64,000 bases of DNA from Bipolaris cookei (lineage: Eukaryota; Ascomycota; Dothideomycetes; Pleosporales; Pleosporaceae), in assembly GCA_002286855.1 (NCBI GenBank), contig NRSV01000113.1, positions 16,649 through 80,648 on the forward strand. Direction: 5' to 3'. The notes beneath the pieces were generated by a model. The model ran no database searches. It was not told the origin of the DNA and worked only from the letters and a program-made list of their open reading frames with translations. How positions within the stretch are numbered: the first letter of the stretch is position 1; each line of letters opens with the position of its first letter. Both the position numbers and the translations under genes were made by a program. This document shows positions 32,134-43,455 of this stretch, piece by piece.

Positions 32134-35100
32134 ATGTTCTCCGACCCTGCGGCCGCCCTGCACTGGCCGCCCGACGTCGCCCACTACAACATGGAGGCAC
32201 TCTTGTTCTCGTCGTCTGGATGGCTCCGAACCGCCTGCGTCGTCTTGGCCCTGTTCTGGTACGCATGCAACCAATCAATGAATAAATAAATAAGTGCCCA
32301 GTCACGCACTTGACTACTCCCTCCTCGACGCGCTCGTGTTGACCTCGCGCCCAGGGTCGCCTTCCGCGCATACCAAGTCCTCACCCAGCCCGTCGACAAG
32401 CTGGTCCACGTCCTCGGCCTCGAAGTCCCCGTCGCGCCCATCGTCTCGCTCGCCGGCATCAAAGCTGATGGCGCCCTGTTGCACTGGAAGCCCCCCGACC
32501 AGCGCCCCTCGGTCCTCAAATATGTCATTCGCATCAACGGCATAGACAGTACGTCGTTGCCCTAGCCCCACTCGCAACCCACCCTTCTAACCCACCTTCC
32601 CCCAGTCGGCGATATCTTGCCCCAGGAATCCTCCATTACTATTGAAAATCTCCTGCCTGACTGCCACTACACCATCCGCATCGTCACTCTCAACTCGTCC
32701 AGCTTCCAGGCCCCCAGCGTCCCCATCCGCTTCCGCACTCTCCCTGCCGACTCGGACGACTACTACGCGCCCCATCCGCCCAAGGATGTCGTGCCCCCTT
32801 CTGACGACAATTATTACAATCCGACCCCGATTATACGTCCCAACAAGACCCTTGCAGAGGTCGTCACCGCTGTCGCTGCCCCTCCCATGACCCGCGAACA
32901 CAGCAACAGTACTTCTCGCTTGCGCCGCCCAGATGTCGGCAGGAGGACCTCACCTGCGTCGCAAGATCAGCCTCGCAATGCCCAAGAATCAGAAGGCTCA
33001 GATTCTATCCGCCAATTGACTGAAAAACTCGACGCCCTCCGACGCGAACTTGATGACGTGGAGCGTCAGATGCAGGATGAGGACCAGGAATTTGTCACCC
33101 AAAAGGCCATTCTCGCCGACAAGCGCGATGAGAAAAAGGCTGCGCTCAAGGAAAAAGAAGATGCCAGTCGCGACTTGCGCAAGGAAGTGGCTAGCCTCGA
33201 GCGCCAGAACGCAGCAGCCCAGGCTAGGCGCGCTCATCAAGAGAAGATCTTCCGCCGAAAAGAGGCAGAAAGAAAGAAGCTCAAGGATGACGTAGCCAAA
33301 TGGACTCACGAAGCGGTCGAGTTTCGTGAAACTGCAGAGAAGATCAAAAAAGAGCAGGCCGAGTACGAAGAGGCTTCGGAAAAGCGCATCCAGGAACTAA
33401 AGGACAGATACGCCGAGGAGACCCAGGCCAACAAGGTCTTGGAAGACGCTATTCGCGAAAAGGGAATCCATATCAAGGCGCTCGAGGAGGAGAGAAAGAA
33501 GCTTGAGGCTGGCCAGGAGGGTGCAGAAGCGCCAGACGGGCCCGATCACGCGGAAAAGGAAGAGGACAACCGATGGAAAATGACCCTAGGCTTGTTGCAA
33601 CAGCAATATGCCCAAGCCTGGGCTCTGTATGCAGAAGCAGAGAGAGCTCACCAAGATGCCGTCAACAGACTCGGGTACATGCAGCAACGTCGTCTAAGCC
33701 AACCCCAGCTCTTCTCAGGACCATCTGTTCCGGACATGGCACCAGGACCAGTGAGGAGGAACAGTCAGCGGACACGACCACTCAGCATGCGCGAAGGCCT
33801 GCTTGCTGCTGCCACTGGAGGCTTTGTTCATACTTCTTCGGCCCCTTTCAACAGCATCCCAACTACCGCCTCCCCATCGTTCGCAAACGCAACTCCTTAC
33901 TTCAACCCGGTAAACGGGATGGCAATACCTCCGCGTACATACAGCACATCCTTTTCGCAAACCGACATGGAGAGCTTGACCGGAGGAGCCCCAATGAGTC
34001 CCACAGCTGGTTCTTTGCTTCCAGCTGGTCTGTTTGGAGACGACTTAGGCTTGACAGAAGACGAAGACGACGACGACCCGGGTCCACCACAAGCACCTTC
34101 TCTCAACCCATCGCCAAACATGAGAAACGTTCTACCCGGCTTGGGCGCCCCTGGCACAATGCACTACACACAAAACCCGAGCTTGCCAGCTTCACCACGG
34201 AGTCAGTCCCCTACTGGATTTGCAAGCCCTAGAGATAGCGCCGGCGAACTGCAAATGCAGTCGAGCAACGACAACAACATGGATAGCGACAGACGCTCCA
34301 TTCACTCAACTTCGAGCTCGTTCCAAATTAATCCTCAAGCCAGTCGATTCGGCGGACTCTTTGGCCTTAATCGAGCACGTGGCAAGACATTCTCAGACGA
34401 CGGCCCGCCCTTGGGATCCCTCAAGCCATCCCAAAGTCAATCTCTGCCACGTCAGGAGCATGGTCCGGATGGCCTCAGCGCTCCACCCCGCCGTGGCAGC
34501 CTTTCAGAAGGCTCGTGGTACGATGCATTCATACGCACCAAGACGCAACCCATAGAGCCTTCTGGCAGTCCCAAGCATGTAGCTACTCGCAAGCGGCCAT
34601 TTAACATGTTTGGAAGTGCCAAGGGAGACGATCCATGGCTCCGCTCCATGTTGGGAATGCATCAGAGGCCGGAGTCACCTCGCCAGGGGTCCACGAATTC
34701 TGGAGAAGGCATGACACTGCCACGGCCTTCGACAGAAAGCCAGACTCGCTTTGGTTGGAATGTGGACGCGTTCGGTGCCAGGTCTAGCCCTCTCGGAGTC
34801 GACTGGAGTGTCAACAACACCAACACTGCTTCGTGGTCCCGGTTGGGGTCTAGGCGGCCATCAATCCAGCATACAGCCAACGCCAACTTGATCAATGAGG
34901 ACATCATGCACGACGATGTCCTCGACTTTCCTTCAAATACGCGATCACCTACCCAAGCACCAATTGGCACTCGACCGCAGTCGTCTGCCTCGCACATGCC
35001 GGGTCAGCCGTCGACCTCGTCCCTACCACCTATTCCGCCAACTCCACCCAAACAGCTCAACCCAGCAGCTGCTAGTTTTACCATGTTTCAGTTGGGCAAG

Positions 35101-35769
35101 AAGACGGAGGAAGATAGGGCTGAGAAGGCTAAACGTGCTGCCGAAAAGGCCGCTGAGAAGGAAGCCAAAAAAGCTGAAAAAGCTGAAAAGAAAGAAGAAA
35201 AGGAGAAGAAAGCCAAGGCGGACAAGGCAGAAAAAGCATCACGTAAAGATAAGCATACGCCATCCGAAGCTGGCGACTCACGAGAAGCAACCTCACCACA
35301 CCTTGACTCTCGCATGTCCCGAGACACACCCTCCATCTCCACGGCCGATGCATCGGAGTCGTCTCCACGCGAGTCATTAGAGCATAGCATTTCTTACGCT
35401 GCATCGGACGCTGCAGGCTCTATAGGCAAAGAGTCGTTTATGCAGAAACTGACGCGCAAAGGCAGCACTAACCAGTTTCTTACCTTTGGAAAGAAGAGTG
35501 GTCTCTTTTCTAAGAGCAAGGCTGGCGATGTTCCTGGAACTCCAGATGAAGTCGAAGAGGAAGGCTCTAGCGGCTTTTTTGGGTTGGGTAAAAGTGCAGA
35601 CAGCGTAGGAAATAGCCCAAGCATTGGTACTCCAAAAGACAAGGCGAGTGTTTGGGGCTCTATTAAGCGCATTGGCAAGAAGGACAAGACGCCGAGCTTG
35701 CATGAGAGCATTGCTAGTGAGGCTACTGGTGACGAGGAGGACATGGCTGAGGAGAATATCAAGGCATAG
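32134..35769 (+). CDS. Fibronectin type III / coiled-coil fungal membrane protein
   Basis: Three exons: 32134-32258, 32355-32548 and 32606-35769. The introns (96 and 57 bp, GTACGC...CCAG and GTACGT...CCAG) join in frame to give 1160 aa. An N-terminal hydrophobic segment (GWLRTACVVLALFWVAF) is a likely membrane anchor or signal. It is followed at about residues 65-150 by a fibronectin III fold (ADGALLHWKPPDQ, YVIRINGIDIGDILP, CHYTIRIVTLNSS). A long charged coiled coil spans about residues 210-430 (QLTEKLDALRRELDDVERQM). The rest is Ser/Pro-rich and low in order, with a Lys/Glu/Ala-rich helix (EKAKRAAEKAAEKEAKKAEK) near the end. This architecture occurs in large fungal scaffold proteins of unknown role. 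It may act in cell polarity or at a membrane contact, but I cannot name it. Confidence 0.85.
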
Positions 35770-36024
35770 CTTATATTACTTGCTTGATATACAAGTTTAA
35801 GGAAAAGCTAGTGGCGTTTAAAAAGAAATGAAATTCATATTGCTTCGTAAGATTATGAAATTCGTTCACTAGTGTGCTTCACCTGGTGTGACGTTCTTCC
35901 CCGGATTCTGCATGCTGCATGCCAAGCACGGCGCGACTTGGGCAACTTCACCTTGACTTCCGACAAACAACCAACAACCCAACCCAACCCAACCCCACGT
36001 CTTCCCCCTTACATCACAGGCACC

Positions 36025-36852
36025 ATGGCTTCGCCAGCCGCAGAAAATTTGCCTAATGGCATTTCTACCCCACCAGCTACTGCGAACGCACCCATACTTA
36101 GCCCACCCACACAGCCACAACCTGCATCGCAGCCGTCGCAAACATCCAATGGCGCGTCAGCAAACCCAGCAGCCAGCATGAACGCTGCCTTTCCATCCAG
36201 TTCGCTCCAAGACAATGGAACCAGCAAGCGCCCCCGCGACGCACGCCTCATTCATCTGATCCTAGCCAACATGGGCGTACACGCTTACACGGAGCGCGTG
36301 CCGCTACAGCTCCTCGACTTTGCTTACCGATATACCTCATCCATCCTCTCCGATGCGTTATCATACGAGCCACCCTTACCCACGATATCGGCGTCAAAGA
36401 AACGCAGCGGCCCCAACGCCGAGTCGGGCGAAGACGGCGTGTCGCTGAATGCGCTCCGCACAGCAGTCGGAGCGCGGGCCGCAAGCACCTTCCAAGGCAC
36501 GTTGAGCAAGGAATTCATGAGCGAAGTGGCGCTTGAGCGGAACCGCATTGCGCTACCCCGTGTAGACCGCGAGTTTGGGATTCGCCTGCCGCCCGAGCGG
36601 TACTGTTTTACGGGTGTGGGATGGGATGTTAAGGGCGCGTGGGAAGAGGAGCTCGAGGAGACCAATGAGGATGTTGATATGGATGATGATGTGGGTGCTA
36701 GCGGAGCGGGTTTTGGGGGCCCTGTGGGCGGGGTCAATGGGAATGCTGGGGGTGAAGCGGGGGATACGACTATGGGTGGTATGGAGGATGAGGAGCAGGA
36801 TGACGATGAGTTTGAGGAAGCCATGGGGATCAATCAGGAGAATAACGGGTGA
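36025..36852 (+). CDS. TAF9: TFIID/SAGA subunit TAF9-like histone-fold protein
   Basis: The ATG at 36025 gives 275 aa in one exon; an upstream open frame without a proper start is not needed. The histone fold starts at RPRDARLIHLILANMGVHAY and continues YTERVPLQLLDFAYRYTSSI (about residues 70-110), which matches the TAF9/TFIID-31 family. The conserved module further on includes NRIALPRVDREFGIRLPPER. The N-terminus is Pro/Ala/Ser-rich and the tail is acidic (DEEQDDDEFEEAMG). In yeast, TAF9 pairs with TAF6 in both TFIID and SAGA and is needed for RNA polymerase II initiation. A CCCAACC run lies just upstream (35976-35995). Confidence 0.9.
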   Translation: MASPAAENLPNGISTPPATANAPILSPPTQPQPASQPSQTSNGASANPAASMNAAFPSSSLQDNGTSKRPRDARLIHLILANMGVHAYTERVPLQLLDFAYRYTSSILSDALSYEPPLPTISASKKRSGPNAESGEDGVSLNALRTAVGARAASTFQGTLSKEFMSEVALERNRIALPRVDREFGIRLPPERYCFTGVGWDVKGAWEEELEETNEDVDMDDDVGASGAGFGGPVGGVNGNAGGEAGDTTMGGMEDEEQDDDEFEEAMGINQENNG

Positions 36853-37179
36853 TTTTCCTGAGGCAACTGTTGTTCAAGGTAGTGAGATTGGCAGCGGGGG
36901 TGATCGTGGGAAGAGTGAAAACAAGGCGTTTGGGTCTTTTAGCATTTCATGGCGTTGAGAGAGGTATGGGCCTGGTCTTTCTATATTATATATACCAGAG
37001 CTTCAAATGGACCCGTCTTACATGGTTCTACACAGGATCATTATTTGGCAAAGAGAAATATATGGATAATTTCCAAGATGATGTTACAATATCATACAAA
37101 GTGAGTTTTGTCCTGTTCCTTTACAAGAATGGGTAATGTAAGTTTTTTCCTTTCTTTTTCATTCCACAACCAAACCCAT
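36853..37179. other. 3' flanks of convergent genes
   Basis: About 330 bp between the TAF9 stop and the end of the Cmc1-like gene on the opposite strand. It must hold two convergent polyadenylation regions. No gene was seen. Confidence 0.4.
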
Positions 37180-37774
37180 TCACGTCCCTCTATATATCCC
37201 TCCCCTCGTAACACCTCGATCATCCACGCGATTCTCCTCGCGCCTCGCCAGCCCAGCTTCATTCACCTGCTCTGCCCTCTTCCCGACAGTTCTCCCTTGC
37301 TCATCCAGATTCCACCATTCTTTGTGCTTAGTCCGCGCCTCCTCGAGCTTCCTCTGGTGTTCTTCTCTCGCCTGCAATCGTCAGAACGATATCCCGAACC
37401 TCTAGTTCCCCCAGCCGTACTCGTCCCCCCGTTCTCACACACGCATGGAAAAGAAGGAAGAATAGATATAATAAAGACGTTACCTTTTTCCTCTCTCCCG
37501 CAAGTGCAAACCACTCCTGCCGCGCCTTGTCCAGCTCATCCTGATTCTGATACTGCAGCATACAGCTATTCATGGCCAGCCGCGTATCGCGACACGCATA
37601 AATCATGGTAAATGTGCGGCCGAGGGCACAGGAGGCAAAGGTTTCGATTTCGGCGGCGCATTTGGCTCGCACATTTTTGTAGTACAGGTCGCGCACTTGT
37701 TGTTCTTGCGGGGCGGACAGCGGCGTCGGGTTGCTAGGGAGCGGGTTGCTGCCGATTATCATGCGGTCTGTCAT
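37180..37774 (-). CDS. CMC1: Cmc1-family twin CX9C mitochondrial protein
   Basis: Exons 37774-37484 and 37371-37180; the 112-bp intron 37372-37483 (GTAACG...TTGCAG) joins in phase 0 to give 160 aa. Two CX9C motifs are exact: CAAEIETFASC and CRDTRLAMNSC, separated by 13 residues, the CHCH hairpin of intermembrane-space proteins imported by Mia40. LYYKNVRAKC before the first motif and QYQNQDELDKARQEWFAL after the second match the Cmc1 family, which helps assemble cytochrome c oxidase by stabilising Cox1. Yeast Cmc1 is about 110 aa; the extra C-terminal helix and basic tail (EEHQRKLEEARTKHKEWW) come from exon 2. Cmc2 is the closest alternative. Confidence 0.85.
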
Positions 37775-38324
37775 TTTTTATCTGATGGTGGAGGAGAGTG
37801 CGCGGAGGAGGCGCTGGGTAGAATGGCTTGTCTCTCTTTATATTTCTGTGTTGCTGTGTCACCTCGATGATGGTGGTGGGTGGAAAACGAGCGTGGTGAG
37901 GGATATATGTGTATCGTATTTGAGTGTGTGATTGATCTGCTACGTGCTGTTGCAGCCGTCGTGGGGGGGACTGGGCGCTGAGAGTTGCAAGACTTGGGTG
38001 GTCACTACGCAATACCGTGATGTCAAACTTGGGATTGATATGATTCGGAGCAGGCATTACACTTACGGATACGGAGTGGACCATACTGGCGTCGGTGTTT
38101 TGGGCACGTTTGGCGCCGATGGGAGGGCTGATGAACCGAGGCACAGGATAGTGCAGCTAGAGAAACATTTCACATGCGGTACGAGACCTTTCACGTAGAT
38201 TCACACACACAAATCAACACTGCGTTCGACGCATTCCATATTCTCTTTTCAGTCGTTGACTTCGCCTATCCACACTTCTCCACCACACACTCGACACATT
38301 CGCAAAACAGTCAAACAACACAAG

Positions 38325-39113
38325 ATGAAGATCGCAGACCGAACATTCCTCATAAGCGGCGGCGTGTCTGGCCTCGGCCTGGCAACAGCACGCGCACTCC
38401 ACCAGCAAGGCGCGTACGTCTCGCTGCTCGATCTGAATGCCGACAACGGTTCAAAAGTTGCCTCTGAACTCGGCTCCCGCGCAAAGTTCTTCGAAACCGA
38501 CGTTTCAGATACCCAGGCCATCGCGGCGGCAGTGCAAGGAACAGTGGCTTGGGTCAAGGAAACAGGAAAGCACATTGGCGGCATGGTCGCTGGCGCAGGT
38601 GTGGGAATGCCAGGTTTAATCATTGACAAGAAGAATGAGCCGTTGAGCCTTGAGAGCATTGATTTCGTACTAAACATCAACCTGAGAGGAACGCTGGATC
38701 TGATCCGTCAGACACTACCACATATGACCACTACGCCTTCTTCAGGCCCCGACGGTGCCCACGGTGTCATCATCATGATTGCTTCCTCTGCTGCCTTTGA
38801 CGGCCAAATGGGCCAGGTTGCATACGCAGCCTCTAAGGGAGCAGTTGCATCTCTGACCCTCCCCCTCGCGCGCGATCTCTCAAAGTACGGTATCCGAGCC
38901 GTGACGATAGCGCCCAGCATGTTCGACAGCGCCATGACGCGCATGATGAGTGACAAGGTCAGGAAGAGTCTGGAGAACAGCATGGAATTCCCAAAGAGGC
39001 CAGGACAACCGGATGAGTTTGCCAGATTGGTGGTGGAATGCATTGGTAATGATATGTTGAATGGAACGGTGCTGCGGTTGGACGGCGCAATGAGGATGCC
39101 AGCCAGGCTATAG
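38325..39113 (+). CDS. Short-chain dehydrogenase, HSD10/3-hydroxyacyl-CoA dehydrogenase-like
   Basis: The ATG at 38325 gives 262 aa in one exon, the usual length of a classical short-chain dehydrogenase. The cofactor site GGVSGLG is at residues 12-18 with DLN at the end of the second strand, which favours NAD(H). The catalytic Ser lies in IMIASSAAFDGQMGQ (around 154), followed by Tyr167 and Lys171 in YAASK. The closing stretch RPGQPDEFARLVVECIGNDM and NGTVLRLDGAMRM is typical of HSD17B10-type 3-hydroxyacyl-CoA dehydrogenases, which act in mitochondrial breakdown of fatty acids and branched amino acids. The substrate is inferred from family resemblance. It is convergent with the Utp11 gene, with stops only about 50 bp apart. 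Confidence 0.85.
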   Translation: MKIADRTFLISGGVSGLGLATARALHQQGAYVSLLDLNADNGSKVASELGSRAKFFETDVSDTQAIAAAVQGTVAWVKETGKHIGGMVAGAGVGMPGLIIDKKNEPLSLESIDFVLNINLRGTLDLIRQTLPHMTTTPSSGPDGAHGVIIMIASSAAFDGQMGQVAYAASKGAVASLTLPLARDLSKYGIRAVTIAPSMFDSAMTRMMSDKVRKSLENSMEFPKRPGQPDEFARLVVECIGNDMLNGTVLRLDGAMRMPARL

Positions 39114-39159
39114 TTATGATTTTTGATTGTTTTTTTGTTTCCAAATAAACGCAGTGTCT

Positions 39160-39990
39160 TCAACGCTTGCGCTCGCGGACCTTGAACTTGACGCCGTTCT
39201 TGTTGACTCCTCCCACTGTATTGTTCATTTTTGCGCGCTGCAGCTCCAACTCCTCTTCTGCCGCCATTAGTTCGCGTTCTCGCTTCTTAATTGCTTGCAG
39301 TTTCGAGGCTATCCTTTCCAGCGCGCGCTCCCTGTCTTTGCGAAATTTCCTGGCTTCTCGCCGCGCCTGCTCCTCTGCCTCTGCCTGCTTCTTGGACGGT
39401 GTTTTGGGCCGCTGTGTGGCTTGGTCCTCGTCCTCTGACGACTCGTCTTGGAGATTACCAAACGTTGGTGAATCCATTTGGCTAGGAATCTTCTCACCAC
39501 GCCCAAACCATGCATCGGGATCGAATTCTTCTTGCTCCTCCTCATTCTCCACAAAGACCCTATGTTTGCCATGCTTTGCCTCCTCCCCGTCCTTCATAGC
39601 CCGGACCTCACCCTGCTCCTCCATGACCAGCTTCTTTTCGAGTTCCTCGCGCTCTTTGCGGGTGACCTGGAGCATGGTGCGGATGTAGCCCGCGTCCTGG
39701 GTTTTCAGCAGCTTGACCACATCGACGCTCAAGGCCTTGTTGCCCCGGTCTGCCACCTTGCGGCCATTCTTGTCCACCTGAGACGACATCATCTTGAAGG
39801 AAAACTCATCGGGATTGCGGTCGCGAGCCTTCTGGCTCAGGATCTTGAGCTTGGCCTTCTTCTGTCGGTGGTCGGCGGCGCGCAGCTTGTAGTCCTTGCG
39901 CTTCTCGAGTAAACCCCATTTCTCGCGCTCGAGGGGCTGCGCGCGCTCTTTGTGGTTGCGCCGCTGGACGGCATTTCGCATTGATGACAT
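39160..39990 (-). CDS. UTP11: Utp11, U3 snoRNP / small-subunit processome protein
   Basis: The start is taken at 39990 (MSSMRNAVQRRNHKERAQP), which is where the conserved family N-terminus begins. An in-frame ATG 28 codons earlier (40074) exists but adds unconserved sequence. The product is 276 aa, close to the family norm of 250. Conserved blocks are LLEKRKDYKLRAADHRQKKA, KARDRNPDEFSFKMMSS and LSVDVVKLLKTQDAGYIRTM. The C-terminal half is charged and helical (ARKFRKDRERALERIASKLQ). Utp11 acts in the nucleolus in early cleavages of the 35S pre-rRNA with the U3 snoRNP. The gene is ordinary and intact. Confidence 0.92.
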   Translation of the reverse strand: MSSMRNAVQRRNHKERAQPLEREKWGLLEKRKDYKLRAADHRQKKAKLKILSQKARDRNPDEFSFKMMSSQVDKNGRKVADRGNKALSVDVVKLLKTQDAGYIRTMLQVTRKEREELEKKLVMEEQGEVRAMKDGEEAKHGKHRVFVENEEEQEEFDPDAWFGRGEKIPSQMDSPTFGNLQDESSEDEDQATQRPKTPSKKQAEAEEQARREARKFRKDRERALERIASKLQAIKKRERELMAAEEELELQRAKMNNTVGGVNKNGVKFKVRERKR

Positions 39991-40074
39991 GTTGGTGCGG
40001 CGTCGAGGTCTGCGTCGGCCTTGACGGTTCACCGGCGTCGACTTGAAACTGCTGGAAATTATCCCAAGCGCCAA

Positions 40075-41371
40075 GACTCCGACCCGCTAAAATGTTCTTC
40101 TCTTCGGCCGTCTGCGTCTGTGCGTGCTCCGCCGCATGTCCGCGCCCTCGCCCTAACCTCTAGTTCGAGGCCCACTGAGAAAACCTAGACGGTTCTCATG
40201 ACAGATTTAGCACAAGACAAAAACCACACCGGGATCCGCATCGCCTATTCTATGTGATTATATTGCACATCATTCCCTCATTGGCATCCCATCAGGAGCG
40301 TATGCATTCATCCGTTGATTTCGACATGCATTTCCCTGCACCTAACGTGAAGTACGTAAGTACATACATAACAACCTCAAGCCTGCAGAAATAGTCTCAA
40401 ACATGATGTGACATCTCATTCCCCAGCGTGTAAGCACTTTGCACAGTGGGCAAATAATACTCGACAATTACGCGGATTGGTATGCAAGTAAGTATGTATG
40501 TATACAAGGAGACCCCACTCTTAGGCTGCTAGCTATATCTGCGAACGTGCCAAATGAGATATGGTCCTCGACAAAATCGCATCTCTCTTTTTGTTGACGA
40601 TAGCCATCAAGAGATTTTTCAGCATGGTAACCCTTTCGGGGACCGTGGTTTTCGCAGCTGTCCGCCCGTACTCGGAAACGAGACCCAAAAGTCTGGCCGA
40701 GACGCCAAGTCTATGTTAAAATGAAGCCAAGAAATCCTTTCAGATCTAACGACAAATTGGGAACTGATCTGTGGCGGAGAGAATGTTTTCTCCTGCCATT
40801 TGCAGCCATGGCAAAACCCATTCACTTGAACGACTTTGCCCTACCGCTCACCCAGAGTGCTTTATGGGATGTTGAAAGAGACACTTCGTATCAGACAGGC
40901 ATCTATTAATTATTCCGTCACTACATAGTCTTTCAAGGTGTATTATACACGAGGAAACTCATTCGACTACTTAAGGTCTAGCCCTACCAGCTGCCAACCA
41001 CTTGTCCTACAATAGTAACTAGCGCACGTTTTTCTCGAACGATCCGCAAATGCAGAAAACATGCCCCCACTCCTCCTGTGGCGTCGTCTTAGCCTTAGAC
41101 ACTCAAGTCCATCTACAGTAATTTCGCACACTCCACCACCAGCTTATCTAGGTATCCACATGTGTTCGCGAACCGAGCGCTTATGCATAGAGAATTAGAC
41201 ATGTCTATTAAAGACAGTAACCTTCCCACCTTTCCCTATGCTATCGTGTTGCACTGTTTTTATTTTCACTTCTAATCTTGTGCCTAATCGGGAAACACAC
41301 CCCAATCCTTCTAATCCATCGCACCTTTTCTCGAGATCACTTTGATTGGCAACTCGCCACATTTTTTCAAC
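40075..41371. other. Intergenic region upstream of UTP11 and of the pectate lyase gene
   Basis: About 1.3 kb between divergent genes. Small open frames (40619-40909 and 41195-41383) overlap on both strands and have no support. TACATACATA-like short repeats occur near 40350 and 40490. The last 300 bp should carry the promoter of the pectate lyase gene. Confidence 0.4.
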
Positions 41372-42500
41372 ATGATATCTCAAGTCGCTCTTTTCTCACT
41401 CGTCGCCAATATGGCCGCTGCGCACATCCTGGATATTCCTACTCGTGTCGGCGACGTCATTGCGCTACCAGAAGCTAGCGTCATCACAGGTTCCATTGAC
41501 TTCGGCAACAAAGAGTTTGACCGTGGTCACAAGTGTGACACGGACGACGACACTGGCAGCCAGAATGCCGTCTTCATCCTACAAGACGGCGCCTCCATCT
41601 CTAACGTTATTATTGGTACCGATGCGCTCGAGGGCGTCCATTGCCTGGGCTCTTGCACGCTGACCAACGTCTGGTTCCGCGACGTCTGCGAAGATGCCAT
41701 TTCTGTCCTTGGCACTGGTGACGCTCTCATTGTCGGTGGCGGAGCAAGCAATGCTATTGATAAGGTTGTTCAGCACAAGTAGGTTCCCTTTTACCAGTGC
41801 AGATAGGAAGCCCGCTAACATAATTATAGCGGCCCTGGAACTGTGACAATCCGCGACTACACCATTGTCAATGCCGGTAAACTCTACCGCTCGTGCGGTG
41901 ACTGCACCAACAATAGCAAGAAGTCTCCCCGCAAAGTCATTGTCGAGAACGTCAAGGCCTTTGGATTGACCTCGGACTTGGTTGGAATCAACCCCAACTT
42001 TGGTGACAGTGCGACCATCAGCGGCTCTTGTGGACAGACCAAGGAGGTCTGCGCAGACTACCAGGGTGTTGACAAGGGTAACGGCAAGAGCCAGAGGCTC
42101 AACACCAAGCAAAGCTGCGATGGTCCCCAAGGCAAGCTTGAGAAACTCCCAGAATGTGGTGTGGCTGAGGCACCAACTACCACTGTCACAGCAAGCAGCA
42201 CCCCGGTCTACAACGTCACAGTGCCTCTCTCCACCTTGATCGTTTCCACTGTCATCACCAACACCTCCGCCATTACCACCCCAACTCAGTAAGGCATCTC
42301 CGCAACCCTCATATTGTTCGCATAGCCAATAAACTATCAGGAGCAGCGGGAACTACTACGGCGGCTACGGCGGTGTTCACAGTGACAGCAACAGTGTCTC
42401 GCTATTTGGACGCTGTGGTGGCAAGGGCTACACCGGACCCACTACTTGCCGTTACGGCAGGTGCATCGAATTCAACCCATGGTTCTCAATGTGTATCTAA
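41372..42500 (+). CDS. Secreted pectate lyase (PL3) with C-terminal CBM1
   Basis: Three exons, 41372-41778, 41830-42288 and 42341-42500; the introns of 51 and 52 bp have GT...AG ends and join in frame to give 341 aa. A signal peptide (MISQVALFSLVANMAAAH) is followed by the PL3 beta-helix: GSQNAVFILQDGASISNVII, EGVHCLGSCTLTNVWFRDVC, EDAISV and VQHNGPGTVTIRDY, with YRSCGDC and VENVKA behind it. A Thr/Ser-rich linker leads to CGGKGYTGPTTC and a final Cys, a fungal-type cellulose-binding module. The enzyme cleaves polygalacturonate by beta-elimination with Ca2+ outside the cell. The CBM1 would anchor it to plant wall cellulose. It is next to a galactan-degrading gene on the same strand, fitting a plant-associated lifestyle. 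Confidence 0.93.
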
Positions 42501-43455
42501 GCTGTATAGGGTGCAGATGCGACGGCCTTTGGACAGGGTATGATGGGGCTTGGCCTATGCCGGGGCTTGCTCCCTTACGGTTTCTCTTCTTCTGACTATA
42601 TTTTATCCATTGTACATATTTACTTGCCAGCCAATCAATTGCCATCTACTGCCTGAATGATGCTACTGTTATCTTACCCACTTCTGGTGTTGCTTGTTCG
42701 CCCATAGGCGTTGATCTCACGTGATCCCCATTACTTGATGTTGATTGTACGACTGCTAAATGGAGGCAGGTGCTTGAGAAGGAATAGTTGCCGCTGGCTG
42801 CACGTATGCATCCACTCTGAAGGTTATAATTAATTAATTTTTTTTCGCAGCCCAACATAGCATTTGAATGAGAAATATGAAAAAGACAGTCCGATTCGTA
42901 GTCTATACTCAGAAACGGTGCAAACTCTTGGCTATGCAGCTATGCAAGTGAAGGAAGTCATTGGTGGTAAACATGACGTCAATAATTGGCAAGCGAATGC
43001 CACCTTCGAGCGACCCCGAGTCACGTTAACTGCCTTTACATAGAAGATTATAGCAACACTACTTTGGCCCGTATACCCGAAGAAATAATGACCCGATTTC
43101 ATACGGGACGATTGCTTGAGCTGGTAGTATCTGCGGCTCGCCTAGCTATTCTCGTGTCCCCTCACTGTGGAAAGGGTTTGCTGTCTTGGTTTTTCCGACA
43201 CCAGTCAGCCATACCGAAATGCGGTAGTAGCGTGATGCTAAAACCTGGAGAAATACGATGATCCCTTGCCGGAAGAAGTGCGGAGCCCCACACGACATCT
43301 TCCAGGGTTCACGTTGTTGTGGATTCGGGCTATTAACCCCCGCAATCGCTTGGCTGGGAAATAGTTATGGACTTTGACCGGCTATTATATGAAGTCCAAG
43401 CAAGCCATTGTCCCCAGCAGCGTCCTTATCCAAGTCTTCCTACGATAAAATCAAA
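42501..43455. other. Intergenic region between two cell-wall enzyme genes
   Basis: About 950 bp, with an AT-rich patch at 42828-42846 and no credible gene. Small frames on both strands (42646-42858 and 42986-43261) lack support. The promoter of the galactanase gene should lie at the right side. Confidence 0.4.

Noticed and set aside
35872..36024. Upstream extension of the TAF9 frame
   Set aside because: It begins from a non-ATG codon and contains low-complexity leader sequence; the ATG at 36025 fits the family and length.
39167..39688. 173-codon plus-strand frame over the UTP11 gene
   Set aside because: A Ser-rich shadow of the conserved minus-strand gene.
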